A DNA stretch of 64,000 nucleotides from Euwallacea fornicatus (taxonomy: Eukaryota > Arthropoda > Insecta > Coleoptera > Curculionidae), in contig NC_089571.1 in NCBI RefSeq assembly GCF_040115645.1, positions 1,674,001 through 1,738,000 of the forward strand, in the 5' to 3' direction. Numbering within the stretch: position 1 is the stretch's first letter; each line of letters begins with the position of its first letter. Below, piece by piece: positions 12,327 through 23,152 of this stretch. A program made the position numbers and the translations under genes. The notes beneath the pieces are model-generated. The model saw only the letters and a list, made by a program, of their open reading frames with translations. It was not told the origin of the DNA and searched no databases.

Positions 12327-12443
12327 GACGATGCGGTCATGGAAGCCCCTGCGAGCAGATCTGTTTCGAACTTCACGATGGGATGTATGAATGCGATTGC
12401 AGGGACGGGTTTATACTTCGAGCTGACGGATATAGTTGTGCAG
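12327..12443 (+). CDS. Exon coding an EGF-like domain (host gene, exon A)
   Basis: Internal exon of a secreted or cell-surface protein. It is preceded by a pyrimidine tract and TTTCAG and followed by GTATGT; the frame is open and both boundaries are phase 1, giving 117 nt. The translation has six cysteines in EGF order: RCGHGSPCEQIC, then FELHDGMYECDCRDGF, then LRADGYSC. The C-x-C pair and the final cysteine after a G-Y are typical of EGF-like modules. There is no Asp/Asn calcium-binding signature at the start. Phase 1-1 exons are usual for shuffled EGF modules. It joins in frame to 34021-34191 and then 38323-38532. My best guess is a pikachurin/agrin-type EGF plus laminin-G protein, but no laminin-G exon was found, so no symbol is given. 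Confidence 0.85.
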
Positions 12444-12984
12444 GTATGTCATATCTACCTTAATGTGGATTTTGAATTAATTTCCTAGGCGCACTTAATT
12501 AAAGTTAAAACGAGTTAAGAGCGGAATACAGAAGCTAAACGAAGAATTGACGTCACTGCTATATATAGTGGGGGACACTCCCGTTCTCGTCTTCCCTCCC
12601 GGTGGTAGCCCGAGAGACTTCAGTTTTCCCCTTCTCCTTTGTTGCCTCAATTGATTTTGCCAGGCTCGATGGGCCTTTCCATTTTGAACCATCTCCAAAT
12701 CGAAGTTACACGGGATACTTGAAATACTGCGATTTTAGCCACTCTCAGGCAAAAATATTTGAGGTTTTTTCGTAAACCTTGCACTCCAAGATAAGACCTA
12801 CAATTCGATTTATTCTGGACAATACAACGTTTACAGGTGTCCCTTGTAGCTGATAACGTTAGAAATTACACATACAGTACTGACGTGCCATGGCGCGCTC
12901 TCCTGTTTTGTTGTTGTCAGAATGACACTCTCAGTCATTTAACTCTCGTTCCTGCAGTCTCTGCGAGTCAGATGCCACATTTAA
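12444..12984 (+). other. Start of a 21.6-kb intron
   Basis: Intron sequence between the EGF exon donor (GTATGT) and the first inserted transposon. No feature recognised. The full intron runs to the acceptor at 34020 and contains the elements listed below. Confidence 0.6.
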
Positions 12985-15036
12985 CCCTTTCAGGACGGCG
13001 GAGCAAAAAGCGAGTCATGCCCTTTGGACGGGCGCCGGCGGTTCTCTCCCGTCTTTCAATGTCTACATATTACATAACTTGTTTTCCGCATATGCGATTC
13101 TTTTAAATATTGCGGCCGTTGCGTAAACAAGGGTTTACCACATCGAGATAGGCATTTTTGTTCTTTTTCTCCTGGCAGCAGAGCTGGAAGTGACGTAAAA
13201 AATCAAAAACACGTACGGAAAATTAATGCGTCCATTTTTGTTGACAAAATGGTGGGCGAACGTGAAAATTCGTTCGCATTAGAAATATTGACCTGTTAAC
13301 TTAATTTCAAATTAGAATTTCAACGCTGCACGATGACGTTCAACGCATACGCAGCATGCTGCAACATCACATTTATTGCACAAGTTGCTTTGCGTTTGTC
13401 GTTTTTTGCACAAGCTGCGAACTGTTTTAATTGTTTTTTGTTTGTTTTTGTTTTTTAACTGGAAAAGTGGATGGAAAGTGGCGTTCAGTAAGCCGCAGTG
13501 GAAAATATCCATCGTTTGGCTTACTGGTTTCAGAATGTCTTGGTTTTATTTTTTGACGTTTTTTAATTATCCTTCCAACCAAAATTTCTTGAAACTGATC
13601 CAACGGAATGTTTTCTCCATTTCTAATTTTGTAAATCTGCCTAATCCAATGGGGGGAATAATATTTTCTTATATCACTTTATACGTTTTCTGACAAACGC
13701 TCAAAGCCTCATCAACTCCATCAATAGCTCCCATATTTACGATATAATGAATGACGCTCACAGGTTTTTTCCACCTTCTTTCCACGACTAGCTTCTATTT
13801 TCTCCATTTCGCTGACGTGTATAGACCACAGCATATGAAAGTCTCTTTTATCGGTCCATTTTATTGTTAAAAATGTTCCTCCAGAGAAAAACTACATGGA
13901 ACCTTTTTCCTTTTTCTTTTCGAAATTAGCGTGAATTGTCTATTTGCTTTCACCGTTTCGCTGCAGTTGACTTTTTGATGGAAAAGAAAATCATAGAGAA
14001 GAGGGCTGGTGCACCAGTCCCTGCTTATAAACAATGACCATTTCCACAATACGTTTCCGTCATTTTTAACACGAATTTTCCCGATTTCTCTACGTTTGCC
14101 TCAAATTCTTTTATTTCTGCATCAGCACCAGTATAAATTATGACGTCCAAAATGAACCCAGTTTCACAGTGCGCCATAACAAAAATGTTTACGCCGAATC
14201 GATGTCTTTTAGACGGGACGTATTGACGAGGAGACAGTCGATCTTTGAAAAGCAACAAACTTTCAGCGATAAATATATTTTTGAATGGATGCGACGCACC
14301 CTTGAAAGTGGTTCTGAAACGATCTACGATGAAATGGAGTTTGAAAAGTTGGTCTTCTTTATTGACGTTGCAACTCTCAGAGAAACGTGATCATTTGAAC
14401 CTTAGAAGGTATCGGACACGCATTATCTGTCCGAAAACAAATGTTTCAATAATAAAGCCTTTGGTCCGATAACGTTTGATATTATTATTATGTATTAGCA
14501 GCATTAGCGGAGAAATTGCTAAGAAAACATAAATATCATCTGCAATTAGAAATTTATAACTCAAATACGAATCATTAAAATCCTGGATGGTAGGCTGAAA
14601 ATCCGTTCAACCTCGTTGGAATCCATTACCAATTTTATTGTTTTAGACATCCCTATCGTTCTTGTTAATTCCATCATCAGCACTGTCTGAAGACATAACA
14701 ACATTTTCATCTTCATCTTTGCCATCATCCAACCTGGATTTGTAGCCTCTTCGTCTAACGGCGCTTCATCTTTGCCATCGCTCCTCATCAACATTTCTAA
14801 TCAATTTTCATCCGCGTATTGCATGTCCTTGGCTCGTGCAGGCACTCTAAATTACCAAGTGTAGGTATAAATAGAGACAAGTCAATACCACCAATGTCAA
14901 ATAAACTTATCGTGTTAAATATACGGTATACCTCACGACCATTAAAAATAAGCCCGTAAGTGACCAAGATAAGCGTAGCTGGTCATTACCATGAGGCCCC
15001 ATTATTGCATTTTAGTCATTCCCCGTCCTAAACCTT
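12985..15036 (-). mobile_element. piggyBac-like DNA transposon, defective
   Basis: The left end reads TTAA then CCCTTTCAGGACGGCGG at 12981 onward. The right end read inward has GGTTTAGGACGGGG after a TTAC (15037-15040). These are matching short TIRs flanked by TTAA or a one-base mutant of it, the piggyBac target. The 2.05-kb body carries a piggyBac transposase relic on the minus strand. Complete elements are usually 2.3-3 kb, so some internal loss is likely. The element sits in the first intron. Confidence 0.7.
13312..14830 (-). pseudogene. piggyBac-family transposase relic
   Basis: Reads leftward. Upstream, near 14300-14400, KEDQLFKLHFIVDRFRTTF. Then AESLLLFKDRLSPRQYVPSK and HRFGVNIFVMAHCETGF (about 14130-14270), the core of the piggyBac DDD domain; the usual DES of the first catalytic block reads AES here, so an acidic residue is lost. 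Next come YTGADAE, KPVSV with NMGAIDGVD (about 13690-13780), and last a cysteine-rich domain at about 13315-13420 (CNKCDVAACCVCVERH). An acidic N-terminal-like stretch lies at 14561-14830 with a deletion between it and the core. Many stops and frameshifts. The order and spacing fit the family well; it is not functional. Confidence 0.8.
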
Positions 15037-15298
15037 TTACCTTACCCTGGGACTTAAATTGCTTCCCGTCCGATAGGAAAGAAATTCATATACGACTAGA
15101 GTCGTTTCTTGTACCGAAATGGTTAAGAGAGTTGGTTTCTCTTTAAATTACTACTTTTGCCAATGAGAGTTCCTGATAGAGAGATATTGCACGGAGATTG
15201 CATATCCATCAATTGATCCTTTCTCATAGAGTAAAACCATACAATGAGCATTACTAGAAAGTACAAAAGGACGCCTGGTCCAGGACGTAAGAGATATA

Positions 15299-16670
15299 CC
15301 GAATGTCCCGTTAACAGAGGGCGCCAGCTGTATCTCTAAAAAACACTGTTGGAGATGAAACTTTGAAATACAAATGTTGTGACAAAAGTGGCCAAGATAA
15401 AACGTTGGAAATATATTTTTGATTCCTATCTCCACCGCTAGGTGGCGTGTCTCATATAGCGAATGGAAATATGTCAAATGACTGAAGAAAAGCAATGAAA
15501 AAATGTATTGAATGTGTTACAGTTTTATTCGTGGAAAGTTTCTGCATACCCTTTGCATATGATTTTTGTAAATATATTTGCAAGCGTTCTGCAGAGGGCG
15601 CTGCGAATGTTCTCACATAGAAACTTAAAAATCTCGGGAACGGATTATAGCATTTAAGGAAGTTGTGGTTCGTCGGAAAAGGCCTTTTTTGCTCCCTCCG
15701 AGAATGTATCAGATGATTCATTTCAGTTGATGAAAGTACCCTCAGAGGGCGCTTTATTATGAAGCCTGGAATGTTCGCGAATTCCTTGCAAGTATCAAAT
15801 GGAATGATACGTGTTCGGTGCTTTAATTATCAAGAGCATGAAATCTTACTTATATCCCGAAAAATCTCAACTCGATATCTTCATATGTTTAAAAAATATG
15901 TTGGTTTTTCTCCGGAATGTACGGTATTTGGCCTTCATGGGGCTCACGATCTGCAGATGACTTTCGGCACTCAAATAATTTTTTCGTTTATTTCAAAGAT
16001 TGTTTGAGTCTCGAAAGTCTTTGTCAGATGGTGAGCGCCGCGAAGGTCAAATACCACAGATTCCAAGTAAAAACCGGCGTGTTTCCTAAAAAATAGAAAT
16101 ATCGAGTTGAAATTTTCAGGACAGAACTAAAATTTTACGCTCTCGGCAAGTAAAATACCGAACATAAATCATTCAATTTAGTATTTGCAGGAAATTTGCA
16201 AAAATTCCAGATTTCGTAATAAAGCGCCTTCGAAGGGTAGTTTTATTATGTATAATGGATTGTCTGACACATTCTCGTATAGAGCAAAAAAGGTCTTTCT
16301 AACAAGCTACCACTTCTCTAAATCCTATGATCCGTTCTCGAGATATTTAAGTTTCTATCTGACAACATTCGCAGCGCTCTCCACAAAAGGCTTTCAAACA
16401 TATCAAAAAATTTAATATATAAAATTATGCAGAAATCTTTCACGAATAAAGCCAGGACACTTTTAGCACACCGTTTCATTGCTTTTCTTCAGTTATTTGA
16501 TACATTTTCGCTCAATATATGAAATACGCCGCCTAGCGGCGAAGTTAGGAATAAAAAAATTCAAATATTTCATCTTGGGGCCTTTTGTTGCAACGTTCTA
16601 TTTCAAAGCTCCGTTTTCAATAGTTTTAGAGATACAGTTGGCATTTTCTGTTGTTCGGAACACCCCGTAC
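15299..16670. mobile_element. Foldback element: about 690-bp inverted arms with almost no loop
   Basis: The left arm (about 15299-15988) and right arm (about 15992-16670) are reverse complements of each other along almost their whole length, with moderate divergence. Matching blocks include ACTGAAGAAAAGCAATGAAA (left) against its complement near 16475-16495, GCCGCTAGGCGGC against ACCGCTAGGTGGC, and CTCACC(A/G)ATCTG near the centre. The right outer end reads ACGGGGTGTTCCG inward, like the other CAGGGTGT-type termini; the left end is more worn. Several open frames inside (15151-15495, 15452-15721, 15759-16007, 16185-16415) show no protein family and are likely chance. It could extrude a long hairpin. 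Confidence 0.75.
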
Positions 16671-16689
16671 GATGCCAAGAGATGATCAA

Positions 16690-17467
16690 TAGTTGCAATT
16701 GCAATCCTTGTGAAATCGCTTAAATGCCGCTCCGTATCTGAAAAATAAAATACTCATTACTAGATACATCAGCATAAGGGTTAAAAAAGTAATAAGGGCA
16801 CTAAAGGAGGTTGGTTTAACTCCGAAATGTCCTGCTAGAGTCTCTGGGCCTACGCCACGTAACAAGATCACACGGTTGCGATTTGCAAGACTTCATGTTA
16901 ATTGGAACGAACGTCAATGGGGAAAATTCTTTTTATAGATGAAACAAGATTATAATTTTGGAAGTCGAATGGGCGTGGTCGAGTATACAGAGGGCCCAGA
17001 AATGATTTCCAGAATGTAAATTTGGCTAATTTCTTTCTTCCGTTGGTTCCATTGTTCATTAGGGAGGCATTAGTTGGGAGAGTTACACGAAGTTCGTTGG
17101 GGCAACTTTGGAAATGAATGCTGATTGGTATCTACGCAACATTCCTGAAGAGCATGTCTTATTTACATTACGCTAGCTTTACTCAGCGTGATAACTTCCT
17201 GCTAATGCTTGCGCCCGTCCCGCAAGATCAGTGACCCTGTTAGTGGCCATCAAATGACTCCTGATACTAATCCCATAAAATGTCTATGGGGCATCCTGCG
17301 GTGACACATACGAGCACGAGATCCAGCTCCTAACTCGATTACAAAATTAAGAATTGCTGCACGAGAAGAATAGAATCCAATACCGCAAGAAACCGTCAAA
17401 GCTCTCCTGAGGAGCTTATCTGAGAGGATACAGGCTATCGCTAGAGCTAGAGGAAATGCTGATTATT
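16690..17467 (+). pseudogene. Tc1-like transposase relic
   Basis: Plus-strand relic of a Tc1-type (DD34E) transposase in several frames. Visible blocks: VKKVIRALKEVGL (HTH end, near 16785), ITRLRFARLHVNWNERQWG (near 16865-16920), LFIDET (first catalytic D, near 16930), GRGRVYRGPRNDFQNVNLAN (near 16975-17030), a damaged middle where the expected HDNARPH is reduced (near 17200), SHKMSMGHP (remnant of the NPIEHLW glutamate block, near 17270), and the C-terminal part ending ARGNADY-like just before 17467. The first ~60-80 codons are missing or unrecognisable and TIRs were not found. It abuts the foldback element on its left. Not functional. Confidence 0.7.
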
Positions 17468-18059
17468 AAATTGTTATTTTCTTGGAGTCTTGTTATATCG
17501 TCGTTATTGATACTCTTTGCAATTGAATGTTACGACCAAAACCAGGCGGTTTTGTTAATTCCACTACGAGTGTATTGTAATGTTTCGGCTTGTAATTCGT
17601 TCGCCTATGGCATATGCAAACATGGGGGTGCGAGGCATTTAGCAATAAAAAATTTCGCAACTAAAAAAGCAAACAAAAGGTGGGAAAGGAAATAAAAAAA
17701 AATCATTTTAAATAAAATATGCGATAATTTGACCTGTGGGCATATTTAACAGTTGATTAACCATTCCAAGAGAAATCGACTGAAGCAAAAAGCATTATGA
17801 AGTTGTTTGATAGAAAAGATACGATTTTGAAAACAATTTGCCATTTTTGTCTTCACGAATTCATGAAATATTCATCAGATATATAATTTTTTTGTTTGCG
17901 AGGAGGTGGGAATCTTCTTAAGACACCTGGCTGGGTCATCAGCCGGGTAGCGTGGGATTCAACTGACCATTACGTCGGCCGCCTACCCACTAAATCCGCC
18001 TCCCCTCTTCTGCCCCGGAACTACCTTCCGGTGTTGCTTCGGGGCACGGATATTCACAA
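17468..18059. other. Non-coding; no clear feature until the R1-like fragment
   Basis: AT-rich up to about 17890, then a GC-richer piece (17900-18060) that probably belongs to the end of the retrotransposon fragment that follows. Nothing else recognised. Confidence 0.45.
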
Positions 18060-18480
18060 ACATGACTTCGCAAAAAAACATTTATTCACGAGGACGACCT
18101 CACTCCGATCTTCCTCCTTTCGTTCTCATGCTCTACGTTCATGTTTACTATCGCTTCCATTATTCTTTCAAACGCATCCCACTTTTCTCCAACAGTTCAC
18201 GCCCTACTGTGCCAAGACGAGTCCTTTCGCCCTGGCCTCAGCCCGATAGTCTCCCACTTTGGACACTCCCAGACTGCACGTTCTGGTGTATTCACCGGAC
18301 TTACTCCGTCATCCCCGCAGAACCAGCAGCGGTCGCTCCCTTCCACTCCGATCCTGCGCAAGTACTTACCGAACACTCCGTGCCCGGTAAATACCTGCGC
18401 CAACACATACCCGCTCTTTGTCCATTCACTCATGCACCGCCATTCATCAGATATCTGGCGGTAACCAATCGTATGTCATA
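18060..18480 (-). pseudogene. C-terminal fragment of an R1-like non-LTR retrotransposon ORF2
   Basis: Read leftward: SDEWRCMSEWTKSGYVLAQV, then TGHGVFGKYLRRIG, then DRCWFCGD, and AVWECPKW (about 18230-18465). This is the C-terminal region found after the reverse transcriptase in R1/LOA-type elements: an L-T-GHG-F-YL-R-G motif followed by a Cys-rich knuckle. Two cysteines of the first pair and the cysteine before PKW are present, but the expected histidine is not seen. After a frameshift, GEKWDAFERIMEAIVNMN (near 18140-18190) continues the family tail. The reverse transcriptase and 5' parts are absent, as in 5'-truncated copies. Confidence 0.6.
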
Positions 18481-18569
18481 TTTGTCATGGAATGTCATGC
18501 GGTGTCAGTGACTACATTGCTTTGGTGTTGCAATTTAACTTGATGAATGTTGCTAGCGAAAGTGCAAAC

Positions 18570-19440
18570 TTATGGCTCAACGCCCCAATTCAGAGTGCGC
18601 TGACACTTTGCTAATTTATGGGGAAACCCAAAAATTCTGCTGCTCCAAGCTGGATTTGAGTGACACCCACAAATCTGAGATTCGGAAAAAACGTACTCAA
18701 CCTCGTTGAGGAAGATCCTTTAACCAATACTCGAAAAATATTCTTTAATCGGATTGTGTGGACAACACTCTGCGACAACCAATTTTACCCCCCCCCCCTT
18801 TTTTTACCCTTTTGACCCTTTTTACGTACAAAACGTGCAGTCTTTGCAACCAAACGATCATCCTCCACGTTGACGATTTTGTAAATGGTTTCTACAAAGA
18901 CTTGATAAATTCCAAACTATTAGAATTTTCTCCCATTGGCTTCCGATGACGCAATTCTTACACGTAATGGCATAAATAACCCTAAAATACTTGTACAAGG
19001 GCCATAGATAATCCACATTATGTTGGTCGTAACTATTTCCGAGATAGATTTTCAATAAACGTTTCGACCGGACTGGTGAATGAACAACTTATTCACCCTT
19101 TTGTGCTGCCAAGACAATCAACTTGATATGATGGTTTTTTTCAAAATCGTTTCCGATCTTCGAAAGATTCCTTTATCTGTGTGTCGACAGGTGTGGTTTC
19201 TACAAAATGGCGCATCCACTCGCTTTAATCGTTTGGTGTGGCAGTGTTCGAATGGTGCCTATGCCATGGCCTCTTCGGTCGCCCGATCTAACACTCCTAG
19301 ATTTTTATTCATGCGAACTTACGAGAAACATACACCAAAATTCGAAGACAGGGCTGGTTTGGGGTACGTAGAACGAGGCCTTCTCTTCAGCCTTACTACG
19401 TCGTAGAACTACTGTCAGCTTAGGATATTCATCGTTTACT
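18570..19440 (+). pseudogene. Relic of DUF4817-type transposase
   Basis: Blocks in family order on the plus strand. MAQRPNSECADTLLIYGETQ at 18573 is a DUF4817-like N-terminus. Then PRWLDDFYKWFLQRL (near 18870-18910), NPHYVGRNYFRDRFSINV (near 19012-19065), VWFLQNGAS (second catalytic block with D changed to N, near 19195), and PWPLRSPDLTLLDFY (third D retained, near 19265-19310). A tail with FSS-L lies near 19380. Frames change at least four times and a segment is missing around 18660-18720. A transposon-like terminus (CCTGTATATA) lies near 19588-19597. It is not functional. Confidence 0.65.
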
Positions 19441-20779
19441 TAAAAATAGATTATTGAAAATTGCTAATTGAAAATGTGTTTAAAAATTTAGATCTCTGTT
19501 ATTATGCAACATTAATTTTTTCTGTTTAATCCTCCTCTTTTGAGGCGCTTGATCATCCCCAATAATAAAATCGCAGCACTTTAAACAACCTGTATATATT
19601 CCATGAGCGGATTGTTCCTCATTTCTCTTATTTTTTTGGAAATAACGCCTCCCACGCCAATAGGGCTTGTTGGAGCGGTGTAAACACACACTATTTTGAT
19701 TTAAAACTAACTGACAAAAACATACACCCTTACTAAGGGCTCGGTTGAACACCTTAGTTAACGGTTCAATGATAAATCGGCTACGATCTCCAGAGCCTAA
19801 GGAAAATGGGTAGAAAGAGAGAAATACATAACGATAGTATACAGGGTCATTCGCGCTATATGGCCCGGAATATTGTGGCCAAAATGCGAGGCATTCGAAA
19901 AGCTTTCCCTTTGGACTATATAAACGTCCATTATGACTGCTTTTGAAAATTATTTTCATATTATACAGGGGGCCCCAAAAGCCCTAAAAGTATCAAAGTT
20001 GCGTGTTTTAAATGGCAGTGACGTCACATATTGCCCCTATATCATAAAACTGACGCAGTGCATCGAGACCAGACTTGCGGCAATTACTATTCGCCTCATG
20101 CACCTCTTGGCCCGGTCTTGATAATAAATACCGTGATTTCCGAGTCGTTCGTGTAGTTCATCTCGTGCTACACAACAACCTAAAATACTACAAAGAAAAT
20201 TTTTATTAGTTTCTTATTGTTGAGACGGTACCTTCAAATTTTGTGAAATGGCGCCCTGGGCGGCATCATCCATCCATTGCGTTCCAACAAAAACATTTAA
20301 ACCGTCTTCAGTAAGTACCACGACGCAGGATTGGGTTTCCATGTGAAAATGGTACTGGCTATCGACGTAGCATTGTCCTCTTATTGTTATCAAAATGATC
20401 AGAATTCGCAATTAACAGAGAACTGGAGAATTCTGAATATGCTGGAGAGCATACCTTCGCAACAATATCGCAACGCTGCGTTACAGCTGTGCATGCGCAC
20501 TCTCGTAGGTAAATGAGTTAACGCGGTTTCTACGGTAACATTATTACCGTACGGGGTTCTTAAAGTTGCGTACGCAAGAACTTACAGATACAGCTAACAG
20601 ATATTGATAAGCAATAAAGATTAACTGTGATATTGACGAAAATGCGGCAAAACCTAATCAAAAGATCAGCGTATAACACATTTATTGGCTCTAAACGTCA
20701 GTGCTTGGAATGCTATAAAGCATGCAATCTCATCTCTCTTATTTGTCCCATTTTGTCGTGATAATCTTGCTGTCTTATA

Positions 20780-21344
20780 CAGGGTGTGCAAAAATGAAAA
20801 CTAATCAAGTGAAAACTTTAAGTGGCCGTAACTTCATTAGTTTAAATACAATATCAGATTTTCTAACTTACCAAAATATGTCATTTTTAGTTACCCATCG
20901 AATGGTACTGGGATGTTCAGAGCTAAGTCTTCGCGTTTTTACAGAATGCTCTAAATAATTGTTCTTAGCACCATTTGATGGGTTTAACCTCAAAGCTCGA
21001 AATTACAAATCAACCATAACATGAATCGAAACAGAGTGGTTATAACAGATGTTCAAAACCTCATCATCAAAGAAATCTAGATTTCTTCATGTGGGGATAC
21101 ATAAAACGAATTGTCTGCAATAGGCCTCCGACTGCTCCACACGATATGACAATACGTATAAGAGACGCGTTTGAACCTGTTACCCCGCAAATGTCGTCCA
21201 GAGGTGGCAGTGGTTTTGGAAAAAGAATCTGTAAGTGTCCGGAATCGGACGTTTTGAACATATGACGTGGCGTTGCATTTAAACTAATGAAGTTATGGCC
21301 ACTTGAAGTTCTTTCTGGATTAGTTTTCGTTTTGGCACACCCTG
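20780..21344 (+). mobile_element. 565-bp nested element with about 90-bp TIRs
   Basis: Ends CAGGGTGTGCAAAAATGAAA and, inward from the right, CAGGGTGTGCCAAAACGAAA. The arms share AAGTGGCC(G/A)TAACTTCATT and AGTTTAAAT. TA is present on both sides. Inverted similarity continues about 35 bp beyond the CAGGG ends (CGTGAT...CTTGC...TCTTATA on both sides), so either it inserted in a pre-existing inverted repeat or the true arms are longer. The interior holds a transposase C-terminal fragment. Confidence 0.7.
21050..21250 (+). pseudogene. C-terminal transposase fragment inside the nested element
   Basis: Contains LDFFMWGYIKRIVCNRPP followed by IRIRDAFEPVTPQM and SGFGKRICKC, the C-terminal stretch after the third catalytic D of IS630/mariner-type transposases. 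Upstream catalytic domain and HTH are absent, so this is what remains after a large internal deletion. It shows that the small element derives from an autonomous parent with this transposase. Confidence 0.65.
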
Positions 21345-21756
21345 TATAAGATGGCAAGTTCATCACGATTGGGATATAAAGTGTGATCTATTGTCACACC
21401 AACTGCAAATCACACTTACATAACTTAAATGCTTCTTAAGTGTTTAAAATATGAAAATTTCGTAAAATTTTGATAAAATTTCAATTATTTAAAAAACCAT
21501 AAGCGTCAAGTATTTTAAATTTGATTAAAACAGACACTTATTTTGATTGGAGAATTCGAAAATGTGATATTATACGAGGGGTTCCATTAAAAAAAAAAAA
21601 AACAACTTCGTCACTTTTAGGGCTTTTGGGAGCCCCTGTATAATACGAAAATAATTTTCAAAAGTGGTCATAATAGACGCCAATATAGTCCTAAAGGGAA
21701 AGCTTTTTGACAGCCTCGTATTCAGTATTCCGTGCCGTGTAGCGTGAATAACCCTG

Positions 21757-23150
21757 TATAATGATTGCGTCAAGAACTTCCGTTTCCAATAGCTGCGAAA
21801 TGATAGTTTTTCGGCATAAGCTCACGTCATCATTTTACTGGGCGGATTTATGGTAACTGATGGGTCTCTGGTCATTAGTTTCGCGCATCTTTCTCTTTTT
21901 GTTTAATTTTCAGTATTTGTGATTGCTCTCTGTGATATTTGTCGGTGTTAAGTCTGTTTTTGTATTCAAACTTGACCGCTGGTGCGAACATCGATGACTA
22001 ATTGTTATTCACGCTCGTTGAACAAAAGGCCTCACGTCGATTGTTATTATTTAAATAAAACGTATTCCCTTTCGTACATTTTTCCCGTCTTTGACGATGA
22101 TTCATTGATGAATATATGCAAACATCGTTCCATTTAATCCTGCGACCATTATCAAAAGGACGATGGTATACACTTGAGCCGCGAAATTCTCTATTTTTAA
22201 TGTAATTTTAGTGTTCGTTAATGACCTTTTTTAAAGGTCTATCTGGTTCGCCAGTATAAAATTCCTCGTGAATATGAAAAATTTTACATTGAATCTTAAT
22301 TCTAACGTCGGATCTGCCTCCCGATCGTTCGACTTGATCCGACGTATCTCCTGTGGGGTATTGAAAGGTTTGCGATTGATCTATTTTGATTTCGCCTCAT
22401 TATAGGCTGCGCAAAGTTGCGATCAAAATCTCCACACACGCGCATATGAATTATTCATCTGATGGGCTGCTTTCAGTAAATTTCCCCACTTGTCACGTTA
22501 TGCTAACTGTTATAATTGCATTGTTTTCATATAGCGTAAATAATTAGTAAAATTTTTGTATCCCGAACATGCCGGAGGGCCTTTCAGGGGTCCAAGGGAG
22601 CGGGGCGTCAAATAAATGAGATAAACATTATTCATATTTTTATGGCGTTTTATTGTTCCTGTAGTAAGTAGAAATGATAATAGCGTTTGTTCCAACGCCC
22701 TTAGAATATCCAGACTCCGTTAAAATTCGTATAATTTCATTGGGGCTTACTATTTGTGGATGCACCGGATATGGTAATTTGCACTTTCAGACTTATTATA
22801 ACGCGAAATTTCTCAAAAACAAATATTGCGAACCAATGCCGAAATTTATTATAATTCCCGCACTTCCCATGGACATATTAAATAAATAATTGATTTCATA
22901 ATACATACGTACGTCAAAGTTAATTAAATAATTAAAGTAGCAGTATTCAACACCAACTAGCACTAATTGGCACGTTCGTTGTGTAATTGTTGATCTTTTT
23001 TAGGATATTATTAGAACATGCGCACTTCACGCCCGTTCGAAAATGTCGAGACAGACCTCGAATGGGCGGGACGTCAGTCTGACTTGAGCAGCTGATCGTT
23101 CTTCTTCAACGCTTTGCCGACGATGCCAAACTAAAGCTTCGAATTAGGTT
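21757..23150. other. Non-coding; no feature recognised
   Basis: Intronic sequence without TIRs, domains or arrays that I could identify. Confidence 0.45.
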
Positions 23151-23152
23151 TA

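Larger units (their letters stand above)
19842..21756. mobile_element. Element with about 185-bp TIRs and TA target site, carrying a nested element
   Basis: Ends read CAGGGTCATTCGCGCTATAT (left) and CAGGGTTATTCACGCTACAC (right, inward), flanked by TA on both sides. The arms (about 19842-20025 and 21575-21756) share AAAAGCTTTCCCTTT, TTTTGAAAATTATTTTC and AAAAGCCCTAAAAGT. No transposase of its own was found; the interior contains a smaller TIR element (20780-21344). A second CAGGGG-type terminus (near 19965-19975 and its mirror near 21640) lies inside each arm, which suggests arms built from stacked ends. Confidence 0.8.

Noticed and set aside
19480..19959. 159-codon open frame on the minus strand
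   Set aside because: Runs across the left arm of the element at 19842 and shows no protein family, so it is a chance frame.
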